Shown one piece after another: positions 1-7,114 of a DNA stretch of 14,946 nt. The notes under the pieces were generated by a model. It was not told the DNA's origin, ran no database searches, and saw nothing but the letters and a program-made list of their open reading frames with translations. A program made the position numbers and the translations under genes. Every line of letters starts with the position of its first letter. The first letter of the stretch is position 1. Origin of the DNA: JANQLU01 sp964434955 (lineage in GTDB: Bacteria; Planctomycetota; Planctomycetia; Pirellulales; Pirellulaceae); contig CAYSXI010000135.1 in assembly GCA_964434955.1 (NCBI GenBank), positions 1 to 14,946 on the forward strand, in the 5' to 3' direction.

Positions 1-896
1 TGAGCTCGAGCAAGTTGACCATCGAGACGGGGATCGGAAATTTGACTTCTGATCCGAGCGAGGACATCAAGATTACAAAAGCCACTTACGAGCCGAGGGA
101 GGAGATTGCTCTGCCGAGTGGTAACAGGCATTCACCAACTTTGGAAGAAGGTGAATTGCCGTTAACCGTCCATCTGTTTGACGGCTCCAAATTGTTAGGA
201 AAGGTGCGAAGCGAGCGACTAAAGGCTTCTGTTGCGCTCGAACTTGGGATGTCATTCAAGCGTGAAGAAGAGACTGCTCCGTTTTTCAACGAAGACAAGA
301 TTGAATTTTCATTGCCATCTCAAGCGCTTGATCTTTCTTCACTCAATCGGAATTGGAAAATACCCACGGCCAAAATCAAATCGATACTTGTTGGGCATCG
401 AGGCCCAAGTGATCAACTCTTGGAACAGTTGGTCCGTCGATTAATACGAGCGAAAGGCGACGCAACCAGCGTGGCGAAAACACGATTCTGGGTCCACATC
501 AACGATCAGTCGGCGAACCCTTGGAATTCCAAATCTGGAAAAGCGATGACCTGGTCGTTGCAAAGAGTCGATGGCAACATTTGCCTGGTCGGGGCAGATA
601 AGCAAACTGAACCCTACAAGGGCGATACTTCATTGGAAGAAGCGTTGCCCATCCTGTGTATCAAGAGATCTGATTTGCCGCCGCCGAAAGGGCTAAAGGC
701 CTCTTACTACGGGGGTTGGACCGGGGGAGAAATTCGAATCACCAAACCCGTCAAAGGAAAGCGTCTAACCTCGCTTAAAGTGACCAACGAGTTGATCACG
801 AAGGAGTTTGGCGAAGGCTGGCAGATCGCGGAATTCCATGACGGAAAAGGCGGATGGAAATGGTGGGCGCACTGGCGTCAGCCGAAACAAAAATGA
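1..896 (+). CDS. Unrecognised protein, C-terminal part (5' end outside window)
   Basis: The reading frame is open from base 3 to the TGA at 894-896 (about 297 residues). It has no stop before the window edge, so the gene very probably starts upstream; the first in-frame start-like codon (TTG at 15) has no convincing ribosome site. I do not recognise the family. The part seen is soluble-looking, with no membrane segment. It has a segment VHLFDGSKLLGKV about 50 residues in, of the 'property plus gene-like value' type seen in planctomycete structural proteins, then mixed charged sequence. The end is rich in glycine and aromatic residues, with a run of tryptophans (GGWKWWAHWRQP) just before the stop. 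It converges with the tRNA on the other strand and has no visible partner gene. Coding status is well supported by the long frame; function is unknown. Confidence 0.7.
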   Translation, partial: SSSKLTIETGIGNLTSDPSEDIKITKATYEPREEIALPSGNRHSPTLEEGELPLTVHLFDGSKLLGKVRSERLKASVALELGMSFKREEETAPFFNEDKIEFSLPSQALDLSSLNRNWKIPTAKIKSILVGHRGPSDQLLEQLVRRLIRAKGDATSVAKTRFWVHINDQSANPWNSKSGKAMTWSLQRVDGNICLVGADKQTEPYKGDTSLEEALPILCIKRSDLPPPKGLKASYYGGWTGGEIRITKPVKGKRLTSLKVTNELITKEFGEGWQIAEFHDGKGGWKWWAHWRQPKQK

Positions 897-941
897 GCGG
901 CGCAGAGCGGTACCGGAAGGGCGAGCAAGCGGCAGGCGAAG

Positions 942-960
942 AAAAATCGCCAGACGGCGA
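942..960 (-). terminator. Intrinsic terminator of the tRNA-Arg transcript
   Basis: On the minus strand TCGCC-GTCT-GGCGA forms a 5-bp stem with a 4-base loop (plus-strand 947-960), followed directly by five T (plus-strand A 942-946). It begins seven bases after the tRNA 3' end, where a tRNA transcript would be expected to stop. The stem is short but four of its five pairs are G-C. Confidence 0.6.
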
Positions 961-966
961 ATATAG

Positions 967-1039
967 CACCCCGGGCAGGATTCGAACCTGCACGCGACTG
1001 CTTAGAAGGCAGTTGCTCTGTCCGTTGAGCTACCAGGGC
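967..1039 (-). tRNA. tRNA-Arg (anticodon TCT)
   Basis: The minus strand folds as a complete 73-base cloverleaf. The acceptor is GCCCTGG/CCGGGGT, with a G-T pair at the end and an internal T-G pair. The D-arm is GCTC...GAGC, the anticodon arm is ACTGC-CTTCTAA-GCAGT, the variable loop is five bases, and the T-arm is GCAGG-TTCGAAT-CCTGC. The anticodon is TCT, which reads AGA/AGG (arginine). The discriminator base is G and is followed by CTA, so the 3' CCA is not encoded and must be added by nucleotidyltransferase. Confidence 0.95.
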
Positions 1040-1325
1040 TGACAGGTTAAAGCAAGACAAGCAACATCGGAAAAGGCTCGCGGCCGGCGGGCAAACTTTC
1101 GGGCGAATTAAAACGGCTGAGTCGGCAACCCGTCGAATTGAGACGACGCAGCTAACGTTTTCTCCCCGTTTAATGCTTGTTCTCCCTGTTCAATGCTTGC
1201 AAAAAATCGTCTTTATCTCGCAAACGGATCATGATTAGAATAGGCCAAAGTCTGCCGGCGCCGATCGTTTTCGATGACGAATCAACATCGGAAAAGTCCT
1301 GCCGGCCAAGTGTTCGGGCAGATTC
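1040..1325. other. Non-coding gap between tRNA-Arg and glf
   Basis: This gap should hold the tRNA promoter (minus strand) and the glf promoter (plus strand). A TAGAAT hexamer at 1236-1241 is one mismatch from a consensus -10, but only a poor -35 lies upstream, so I do not call a promoter. The one clear structure is the tandem repeat at 1160-1199, listed separately. Confidence 0.4.
1160..1199. repeat. Tandem imperfect 20-bp direct repeat (two copies)
   Basis: TTCTCCCCGTTTAATGCTTG at 1160-1179 is followed directly by a second copy at 1180-1199 that differs only at two positions (C67 to T87 and T71 to C91, last two digits of coordinates). It lies about 127 bp upstream of the glf start. Its function is unknown; it may be a simple slippage duplication or paired protein-binding sites. 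Confidence 0.75.
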
Positions 1326-2522
1326 ATGAAGACAGAATATTTGATTGTCGGTTCCGGACTGACGGGCGCGGTGATCGCAAGAACTTTGACGGACGCCGGG
1401 GCCAAGGTCCTTGTGCTGGACCGAAGGTCCCATCTCGGTGGAAATGTCCACGATCATACGCATTCGAGCGGCATCCGCGTCCATACCTATGGGCCCCATT
1501 ACTTTCGAACCAATTCCGATCAGCTTTGGGATTTTGTCAACCGCTTTGCCGACTTCTATAAGTACGAAGCATGTCTGAAAAGCATGGTCGATGGGCGTCT
1601 CGAGAATTGGCCTATTGCCGAAAGCTACATTCGTCAACATTTGGGAGAGAATTGGGAGCCAGGATTTCGTGGCCAGGCAGAAAATTTTGAAGAGGCCTCT
1701 CTCAAGATCATGCCTTCTTTCATTTACAAAAAGTTTGTTCGTGGCTACACCGAGAAACAATGGGGGGTAAGTTGCACGCGGCTGTCAGCGGATCTCGCCA
1801 AACGCTTTGATGTGCGGGACGATGACGAGCCCCGACTGAAAACTCAAAAGTACCAGGGCATTCCCGTTCGCGGTTACTCCGATTTGATGAGCAATATGCT
1901 TAAGGGAATCCCGACACTTTTGAATTGCGATTTCCTCAAGCAGCGGGAGCAGTTCACGTATTCAAAGAAGCTGGTTTTTACAGGTCCGATCGACGAGTAT
2001 TTTGATTTTGATCTCGGCAGATTGATTTATCGCGGCCAGCAAAGAACTCACGAGTACCTCCCGGACCAAAAATGGTTTCAGCCTTGTGGACAAGTCAACA
2101 ATCCGTGCCCATCGAACGGTCCGCATATTCGAACCCTCGAATGGAAACACATGATGGAGCCGCGGGTTGCGAATCGAATTCGGGGGACCTTGCTAACTCG
2201 CGAGGTCACCGTGACGCCAACGGATCCCGGGGACTTCGAATATCCATTTCCCGATTCGGCCAACGCAACGCTCTATCAGAAATATCGCGCTCGCGCCAAC
2301 AAGCTGAAAGACGTTTTGATTTGCGGAAGGTTGGGGGAGTATCGATACTTCGATATGGACCAAGCGATCGCGCGAGCCCAAAAACTTGCCTCCGGTTTAC
2401 TTGAGCAATCGATTGTGCCCAGGCCCAAGCATTTAGGCAGGTTTCGCGAAACAAGGGAATCGGCGGAGGCAGGTGCTTCCAGGGCTGCTAGGAATGCAGA
2501 TTCCCAGGCGATGAATGATTGA
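1326..2522 (+). CDS. glf: UDP-galactopyranose mutase
   Basis: This flavoenzyme would convert UDP-galactopyranose to UDP-galactofuranose, the donor for galactofuranose in surface polysaccharides, in the cytoplasm. The 398-residue protein starts with a Rossmann FAD motif (GSGLTG, 9-14). It then has GPHYFRTN (56-63, the family's GxHxFHT region), YTEKQWG (141-147), GIPVRGY (178-184), TGPIDEYFD (219-227), an arginine at 269 in PHIRTLEWKH that matches the substrate-phosphate arginine, and the closing GRLGEYRYFDMDQAI (334-348) around FAD. The order and spacing match E. coli Glf as I remember it. The protein carries about 35 extra, charged, probably disordered residues after the FAD motif. The ATG at 1326 fits the usual N-terminus, but the ribosome site is weak. 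No glycosyltransferase gene is nearby, so its pathway cannot be read from context. Confidence 0.9.
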   Translation: MKTEYLIVGSGLTGAVIARTLTDAGAKVLVLDRRSHLGGNVHDHTHSSGIRVHTYGPHYFRTNSDQLWDFVNRFADFYKYEACLKSMVDGRLENWPIAESYIRQHLGENWEPGFRGQAENFEEASLKIMPSFIYKKFVRGYTEKQWGVSCTRLSADLAKRFDVRDDDEPRLKTQKYQGIPVRGYSDLMSNMLKGIPTLLNCDFLKQREQFTYSKKLVFTGPIDEYFDFDLGRLIYRGQQRTHEYLPDQKWFQPCGQVNNPCPSNGPHIRTLEWKHMMEPRVANRIRGTLLTREVTVTPTDPGDFEYPFPDSANATLYQKYRARANKLKDVLICGRLGEYRYFDMDQAIARAQKLASGLLEQSIVPRPKHLGRFRETRESAEAGASRAARNADSQAMND

Positions 2523-2603
2523 CAGCACCAATCTTATACCCGGATGACGTTTAAGTCGTTTGCGAAGAGCGGCGACCACCAAGGCAATTTAAACGGTCGC
2601 GTG

Positions 2604-2638
2604 AAAAAATAGCCCGATTCTTACACAGGATGGATCGG
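2604..2638 (-). terminator. Possible weak intrinsic terminator after the lgoD-like gene
   Basis: On the minus strand, just past the stop of the zinc dehydrogenase gene, CCGAT (2634-2638) can pair with ATCGG (2614-2618) across a 15-base loop. A run of six T (plus-strand A 2604-2609) follows a few bases later. The stem is short and the loop long, so this is a tentative call. Confidence 0.25.
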
Positions 2639-2656
2639 CGCCCAGTAAAGGTTCGA

Positions 2657-3697
2657 TCAGTCCATGTCGGTGACGTCGATGACCGCTTTGATAACGCCGC
2701 TTGAAGGATCAATAAACTGTTCAAATTCGTTAATCACTCGTCCGAACGAAGTCCGGTGTGTGATCCATGGATCGGTATTGATCGTTCCATCCTCAATCAA
2801 TTTGATGATGCGCGTGAAATCCGAGGGAAGGGCATTCCGCGAAGCCTTGATGGTAGCTTCCGGTCGATGCATCACAGGATGGCGAAATGCGATTTCTTCC
2901 GTTGAAATTCCGACATACACCAAGTCGCCCGTCGGCGCAACGTACTGAAGTGCATTGGCCATGGAGTGGTTGTTCCCCGTGGCATCGGTGACGACCGAGT
3001 AGAGGTCCCCGTCGGTTATCGACTTCATCTGGTCAATTTCAGCCGGGCTCTGGTCTGGCGAAAACAAAATCGTGTTTTCGATACCATAGGTCTCTCGGCA
3101 AAATTCCAGTCGCGACTCAACCAGGTCCATCACGGAAATTGTGGCGCCCGTCAGCCGTGTAAACTCAATGGTTGCCAATCCAATCGGTCCGGCCCCGATG
3201 ATGAGAACGTGGTCTCCTTCGCCAGGAGCTCCGCGATCAACCGCGTGGCAACCGATGGCCAGGGTTTCAACAAGCGACAATTGTTCGTAATTCAGGCTCT
3301 TGGTCGGGTGCAGTTTTTCGGAACGAATCAGGAACTGTTCGCAGAGTCCGCCATCGATCATCACGCCAATCACTTGCAGCGACGCACAGCAATTGCTGTT
3401 ACCTTTTCGGCACGCAAAACAGGTGCCGCAATTCATGTAGGGTTCGACACTGCATCGATCGCCGACCGAGACATTGGAAACGCCCTCTCCGACTTCGAGA
3501 ACTTCGACTCCCAGTTCATGGCCAGGAATTCTGGGGTATCGAAAAAAAGGCATTTTTCCGAGGTACCCGCTGTAGTCCGTTCCGCAAACTCCCATTCGAT
3601 GGGTACGCACCAAGGCTTGACCGGGACCCGGATTCGATGCCGTTTCGACTTCAATTATTTCCAGCTGTTTTGGCTCACGAATTCGGATCGCTTTCAC
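2657..3697 (-). CDS. lgoD: Zinc-dependent dehydrogenase, probable L-galactonate 5-dehydrogenase
   Basis: This is a medium-chain, NAD(P)-dependent alcohol dehydrogenase of 346 residues. Catalytic zinc ligands are C38, H60-E61 and E144; structural zinc cysteines are C90, C93, C96 and C104; the nucleotide site is GAGPIG (168-173). The whole chain runs parallel to E. coli LgoD/YjjN as I remember it, including YPRIPGHE, NCC...VIGV..DGG, DATGNNHSMAN and SRNALPSDF. LgoD oxidises L-galactonate to D-tagaturonate, which is exactly the substrate of the UxaB-like enzyme encoded nearby. The GTG start at 3697 has a good AAAGGG ribosome site six bases upstream. The gene is divergent from uxaA, across 179 bp that must hold both promoters. 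Substrate could also be another aldonate (L-gulonate, L-fuconate), but the neighbours favour L-galactonate. The family call is firm; the substrate is inferred. Confidence 0.85.
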   Translation of the reverse strand: MKAIRIREPKQLEIIEVETASNPGPGQALVRTHRMGVCGTDYSGYLGKMPFFRYPRIPGHELGVEVLEVGEGVSNVSVGDRCSVEPYMNCGTCFACRKGNSNCCASLQVIGVMIDGGLCEQFLIRSEKLHPTKSLNYEQLSLVETLAIGCHAVDRGAPGEGDHVLIIGAGPIGLATIEFTRLTGATISVMDLVESRLEFCRETYGIENTILFSPDQSPAEIDQMKSITDGDLYSVVTDATGNNHSMANALQYVAPTGDLVYVGISTEEIAFRHPVMHRPEATIKASRNALPSDFTRIIKLIEDGTINTDPWITHRTSFGRVINEFEQFIDPSSGVIKAVIDVTDMD

Positions 3698-3876
3698 GAA
3701 AACCCTTTCACAAATTTTGCGCTCAAACGATCAATTTTAACGTCGAAGAACAAAACGTGAACGTACCAATGAAGTTCGAAACGCCTTTGTGGCTGGAAGA
3801 ATTCTTTCAGTCGAAAAACAAAACGCGATCAGGTAACATTGGGGATCAGAGAAGTTGAACCCAACCGAAAACGCAA
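3698..3876. promoter_or_regulatory. Divergent promoter region between lgoD-like gene and uxa operon
   Basis: These 179 bp separate two divergent genes of the same pathway, so they must drive both transcripts and are the natural place for a shared operator. The stretch is AT-rich relative to its flanks. I could not identify a convincing -35/-10 pair or a clear symmetrical operator in it. Confidence 0.45.
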
Positions 3877-5367
3877 GTGACATTTTTAATTCTCAATTCG
3901 AACGACAACGTTTTTGTCGCATTGGATGATTTCAAAGCGGGGCAGCGCATCGGTGATATCGAGTTGCGCGAGGATATTCCCAAAGGCCACAAGTTGGCTT
4001 CCCGTATCATCGAGATTGGCGATCCCGTGGTTAAGTACGGAATGCCAATTGGTCATGCGACGTGCAAAATTCGACCCGGCGAACATGTTCATGAACAGAA
4101 CATGAAAACGTCTTTGGGACAAAAGGAATTTCCAGCTTGGGCGAAGCCTTCGGGTGCGGCGCCTTCGACAAGTTCCGGTCAACCGTTTCTGGGCTTTTCC
4201 CGCGATGAAGGTGTCGCGATTCGGAACGAAGTCTGGATCGTAAACACCGTGGCTTGTGTGAACCAAACGGCATCGCGATTGGCAGAACGGGCCAACGCGC
4301 AATTGGCTCCAAAACTTGAAAACGTCGACGGATTCTTTGCGTTTCCACACCCCTTTGGCTGTTCGCAGTTGGGTGACGATTTGAACGATACGCAGAAGAT
4401 TCTTGCTGGCTTGATCAACCACCGTCATGCTGGAGCAGTTCTCGTGCTCGGATTGGGCTGTGAAAACAATCGAATGGAATCGCAATTGGCGGCCGTTCAT
4501 CCGGACAAAAAATCGCGCATCCGCTTCTTCAACACGCAGGATGTCGGTGACGAGATGGAAGAGGGTTTCTCGGCGCTTGAGGAGCTTGGCGACTTGGCGA
4601 ATCAGAGTGTTCGCTCGGAAATCGATGCAAGTCAATTGGTGTTGGGGATGAAGTGTGGTGGAAGCGATGGACTGAGTGGAATCACCGCGAATCCTTTATT
4701 GGGACGCATATCGGATCGCCATTGTCGTGCAGGTGGGACGGTCTTGTTGACGGAAGTTCCCGAGATGTTTGGAGCCGAACCGGTCCTGTTGAAACGGTGC
4801 GCGACGGCAGAAGTCCATTCTGACTTCTGCGAGATGATCAACGAATTCAAAGATTATTTTCGCAGTCACGATCAGCCAATCAGCGAGAACCCTTCACCTG
4901 GAAACCGTGAGGGTGGAATCACCACGCTGGAAGAGAAGTCGCTTGGTTGCGTGCAAAAAGGTGGGACTTCGGCTTTGGTGAAACAGATCGTGCCTTACGG
5001 GAGTCCCGTTCAGCCCGGACTAGGTGGCTTGGCATTGATCAATGGTCCGGGCAATGACGGTGTATCAATTACCGCGCTCACCTGTTCCGGAGCCAACGTC
5101 GTGTTGTTTACGACGGGACGGGGAACACCGATGGGTGCACCGGTACCGACATTGAAAATTTCGACCAACAACGAATTGACCCAGCGAAAGCCATCGTGGA
5201 TTGATTTCAATGCGGGTCGGCTTTTGAAAGGGAGTCAGAATCTCGATCAATTGGCTGACGAGCTTTACGAGTTAATCTTGCAAACGGCTTCGGGAAATTA
5301 TCAAGCGAAGAACGAAGCGAACGGATACCGCGAAATCGCGATTTGGAAGACGGGAGTCACACTTTGA
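3877..5367 (+). CDS. uxaA: Altronate dehydratase
   Basis: UxaA removes water from D-altronate to give 2-keto-3-deoxy-D-gluconate in the cytoplasm. The 496-residue protein has the two expected parts: an N-terminal SAF domain (1-75, ending GEHVHEQN) and the large dehydratase domain from about residue 105. Diagnostic stretches are NEVWIVNTVACVN (117-129), HPFGCSQLGDD (158-168), GLGCENN (192-198), GGSDGLSGITANP (261-273), EVPEMFGAE (293-301), ENPSPGN, and the C-terminal REIAIWKTGVTL. It follows E. coli UxaA along its full length and is about the same size. The start is GTG 3877: a stop lies in frame at 3856-3858 with no other usual start between, and TFLILNSNDNVFVAL matches the family N-terminus. 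The ribosome site is weak. The stop overlaps the TTG start of the next gene, making this the head of a coupled operon. Confidence 0.95.
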   Translation: MTFLILNSNDNVFVALDDFKAGQRIGDIELREDIPKGHKLASRIIEIGDPVVKYGMPIGHATCKIRPGEHVHEQNMKTSLGQKEFPAWAKPSGAAPSTSSGQPFLGFSRDEGVAIRNEVWIVNTVACVNQTASRLAERANAQLAPKLENVDGFFAFPHPFGCSQLGDDLNDTQKILAGLINHRHAGAVLVLGLGCENNRMESQLAAVHPDKKSRIRFFNTQDVGDEMEEGFSALEELGDLANQSVRSEIDASQLVLGMKCGGSDGLSGITANPLLGRISDRHCRAGGTVLLTEVPEMFGAEPVLLKRCATAEVHSDFCEMINEFKDYFRSHDQPISENPSPGNREGGITTLEEKSLGCVQKGGTSALVKQIVPYGSPVQPGLGGLALINGPGNDGVSITALTCSGANVVLFTTGRGTPMGAPVPTLKISTNNELTQRKPSWIDFNAGRLLKGSQNLDQLADELYELILQTASGNYQAKNEANGYREIAIWKTGVTL

Positions 5368-6488
5368 AAATCATTCAGTTTGGCACCGGAAGATTCCTGC
5401 GAGGTTTTTTCGCGCCGATTGTTAGCGAAACAAAAAGTATTACCGTGGTCCAGTCTCGCCTCAATTCGAGTGGCGCCGATGAAATCAATGCACAACCTGA
5501 CGGATATCACGTTTGGACACGGGGCATCGAGAAGGGTGAAACCGTCGATCGATTCGAAAAGGTAGAATCCATCGATCGCGCAATCCTTGCCCAAACTGAG
5601 TGGACGCAATTGCTTGAGCGTTTTTGCGATCCGCAAATGCAACTTATTGTTTCCAACACGACCGCGGCCGGTTTGAACCTGGATGAATCGGATGCCGAGT
5701 ATGTCGCCGAAACTTGTCCCAGTTCATTTCCGGCAAAACTTGCCAGTCTACTTTTCCAGCGATTCAAACAAGGGGAGCCGGTGCCTTGTGTTCTTCCGCT
5801 GGAACTCGTCGAGAACAACGCGTCGCAGCTAAGACAGTTGGTAGAAAAGCAAATTGAAATTTGGGGTTCGGGTGATCCCGAGTTGGTGAGTCCCGAGTTC
5901 AAGGAGTGGTTCGCTCAAATCCGTTGGCTGAATAACCTGGTGGATCGAATTGTCGTTAGCCCCAGTGACGACCCGCCCTGGAAATCGGTGGATCACCTGG
6001 CAGTCGTCGGTGAACCGTTTCGAATGTTGGCGATCGAAGATGATGGAAAAGGGCATGAGCCGATTCCCCAAGATCCGATGATCACCTGGGCCCCGGATCT
6101 AAGTCGGTTTTTTCTGCGCAAGGTGCGAATCTTGAACGGCTTGCACACGGCGATGGTTGCCAAGTTTCTGCCCCAGGGATTCGAAACTGTTTTGGAATGC
6201 GTTTCAAAGCCAGAGTCGCGAAAGTGGCTGGAAGAAGTCCTGCATGAGGAAATCCTCCCAGCACTGGACTCGCTTGGTTTGGAGGAACGCGAGTTTGCGG
6301 CGCAAGTCATGGAGCGATTCGAAAATCCTTTTTTCGAGCATCGTTTGAGTGATATCGCAAACGGACACGAGACGAAACTGGACGTTCGAATTCGGCCCAC
6401 GGTATTGGATTTTGAGAAGGCCAATGGCAATCCACCGCCGCGACTTTCCGAAGTGCTAGATACAAAACTGCCAGCGGGTGTGGGATGA
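5364..6488 (+). CDS. uxaB: Tagaturonate reductase-like (mannitol dehydrogenase family), short form
   Basis: This enzyme would reduce D-tagaturonate to D-altronate with NADH. From TTG 5364 it has 374 residues. It shows the N-terminal IIQFGTGRFLRGFF (3-16), SNTTAAG (97-103), LPLELVENN (144-152), the catalytic KVRILNGLHTAMV (K253, N258, H261), and RFENPFFEHRLSDIANGHETK (318-338). These match E. coli UxaB closely. The TTG at 5364 is preferred over one at 5343 because it has a GGGAG ribosome site seven bases upstream, overlaps the uxaA stop by four bases (TTGA), and puts the Rossmann motif at the N-terminus. The odd point is length: it ends just after the segment matching ANGTLPARL, so roughly the last 90-100 residues of the E. 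coli protein are absent. The stop overlaps the eda start (ATGA), so this is the natural end and not a visible frameshift. Confidence 0.85.
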   Translation: MKIIQFGTGRFLRGFFAPIVSETKSITVVQSRLNSSGADEINAQPDGYHVWTRGIEKGETVDRFEKVESIDRAILAQTEWTQLLERFCDPQMQLIVSNTTAAGLNLDESDAEYVAETCPSSFPAKLASLLFQRFKQGEPVPCVLPLELVENNASQLRQLVEKQIEIWGSGDPELVSPEFKEWFAQIRWLNNLVDRIVVSPSDDPPWKSVDHLAVVGEPFRMLAIEDDGKGHEPIPQDPMITWAPDLSRFFLRKVRILNGLHTAMVAKFLPQGFETVLECVSKPESRKWLEEVLHEEILPALDSLGLEEREFAAQVMERFENPFFEHRLSDIANGHETKLDVRIRPTVLDFEKANGNPPPRLSEVLDTKLPAGVG

Positions 6489-7114
6489 ATTCGTTAGAGG
6501 TCATGGCCGATTTGAGGATGATCCCGGTTATCAAAATCGACAACTTGGATTCTTCGTTTGAATTGGGAACCTGTTTGCGTGATGCGGGACTTCCTTTGGC
6601 GGAAATCACGCTACGGACCCCGGTTGCGCTGGATGCGATCAAGAAAATGTCTGAGCTGGATGCCTTCCACGTCGGCGCGGGAACCGTGTTGAACCGGGAA
6701 CAGGCGGCCGCTGCAATTGATGTCGGAGCGAGTTTTATCGTTTCGCCTGGATTGGACGAAGAGACGGTTACGTTTTGTCAGCAGAGATCGGTTCCCGTTT
6801 TTCCTGGTGTGACGACCGCAACTGAAGTTCAGCGGGCCTTTAACTTGGGCCTTCGGATTGTCAAATTTTTTCCAGCCGAGACGAGCGGCGGAGTATCCGC
6901 CATCAAGGCTTTGGCGGCACCGTTTCATGAAATGCAATTTGTTCCAACTGGTGGCGTGAATCCATCGAACGTCTCAGGCTATGCATCACTCGATTCCGTA
7001 TTTGCAATTGGCGGAAGTTGGATGGTCAAACCGTCTTTGTATCAAGACGGCAATTTTGCCAAGGTCTCAAAGCTGTCTTCGGAAGCGGTTGCGATAACGA
7101 GAAAATCAAAGTAA
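6485..7114 (+). CDS. eda: 2-keto-3-deoxy-6-phosphogluconate (KDPG) aldolase
   Basis: This class I aldolase splits KDPG into pyruvate and glyceraldehyde-3-phosphate, the last step of the route. The 209-residue chain is the normal length. It shows E40 in LAEITLRTP (39-46, catalytic glutamate), GAGTVLN (64-70), SPGLDE (87-92), FPGVTT (106-111), the Schiff-base lysine K127 in VKFFPAE (126-132), PTGGVNP (154-160) and FAIGGSWMV (173-181). These parallel E. coli Eda. The ATG at 6485 overlaps the uxaB stop (ATGA), and the final TAA overlaps the next start (TAATG), so translation is probably coupled on both sides. Confidence 0.96.
   Translation: MNSLEVMADLRMIPVIKIDNLDSSFELGTCLRDAGLPLAEITLRTPVALDAIKKMSELDAFHVGAGTVLNREQAAAAIDVGASFIVSPGLDEETVTFCQQRSVPVFPGVTTATEVQRAFNLGLRIVKFFPAETSGGVSAIKALAAPFHEMQFVPTGGVNPSNVSGYASLDSVFAIGGSWMVKPSLYQDGNFAKVSKLSSEAVAITRKSK

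Noticed and set aside
1170..1760. 196-residue open frame on the minus strand overlapping the start of glf
   Set aside because: It lies opposite clear glf motifs, has no recognisable domain and runs through the non-coding tandem repeat.
2572..2600. GCGACC...GGTCGC inverted repeat after glf as a terminator
   Set aside because: The loop is 17 bases and the following plus-strand bases are A-rich, not T-rich, so it would not terminate glf transcripts.
2966..3760. 264-residue open frame on the plus strand across the zinc dehydrogenase gene
   Set aside because: It is antisense to a gene with a full set of zinc and nucleotide motifs and ends in the divergent promoter region; it has no domain of its own.
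3886..4635. 249-residue open frame on the minus strand within uxaA
   Set aside because: Antisense shadow; the plus strand matches altronate dehydratase along its full length.
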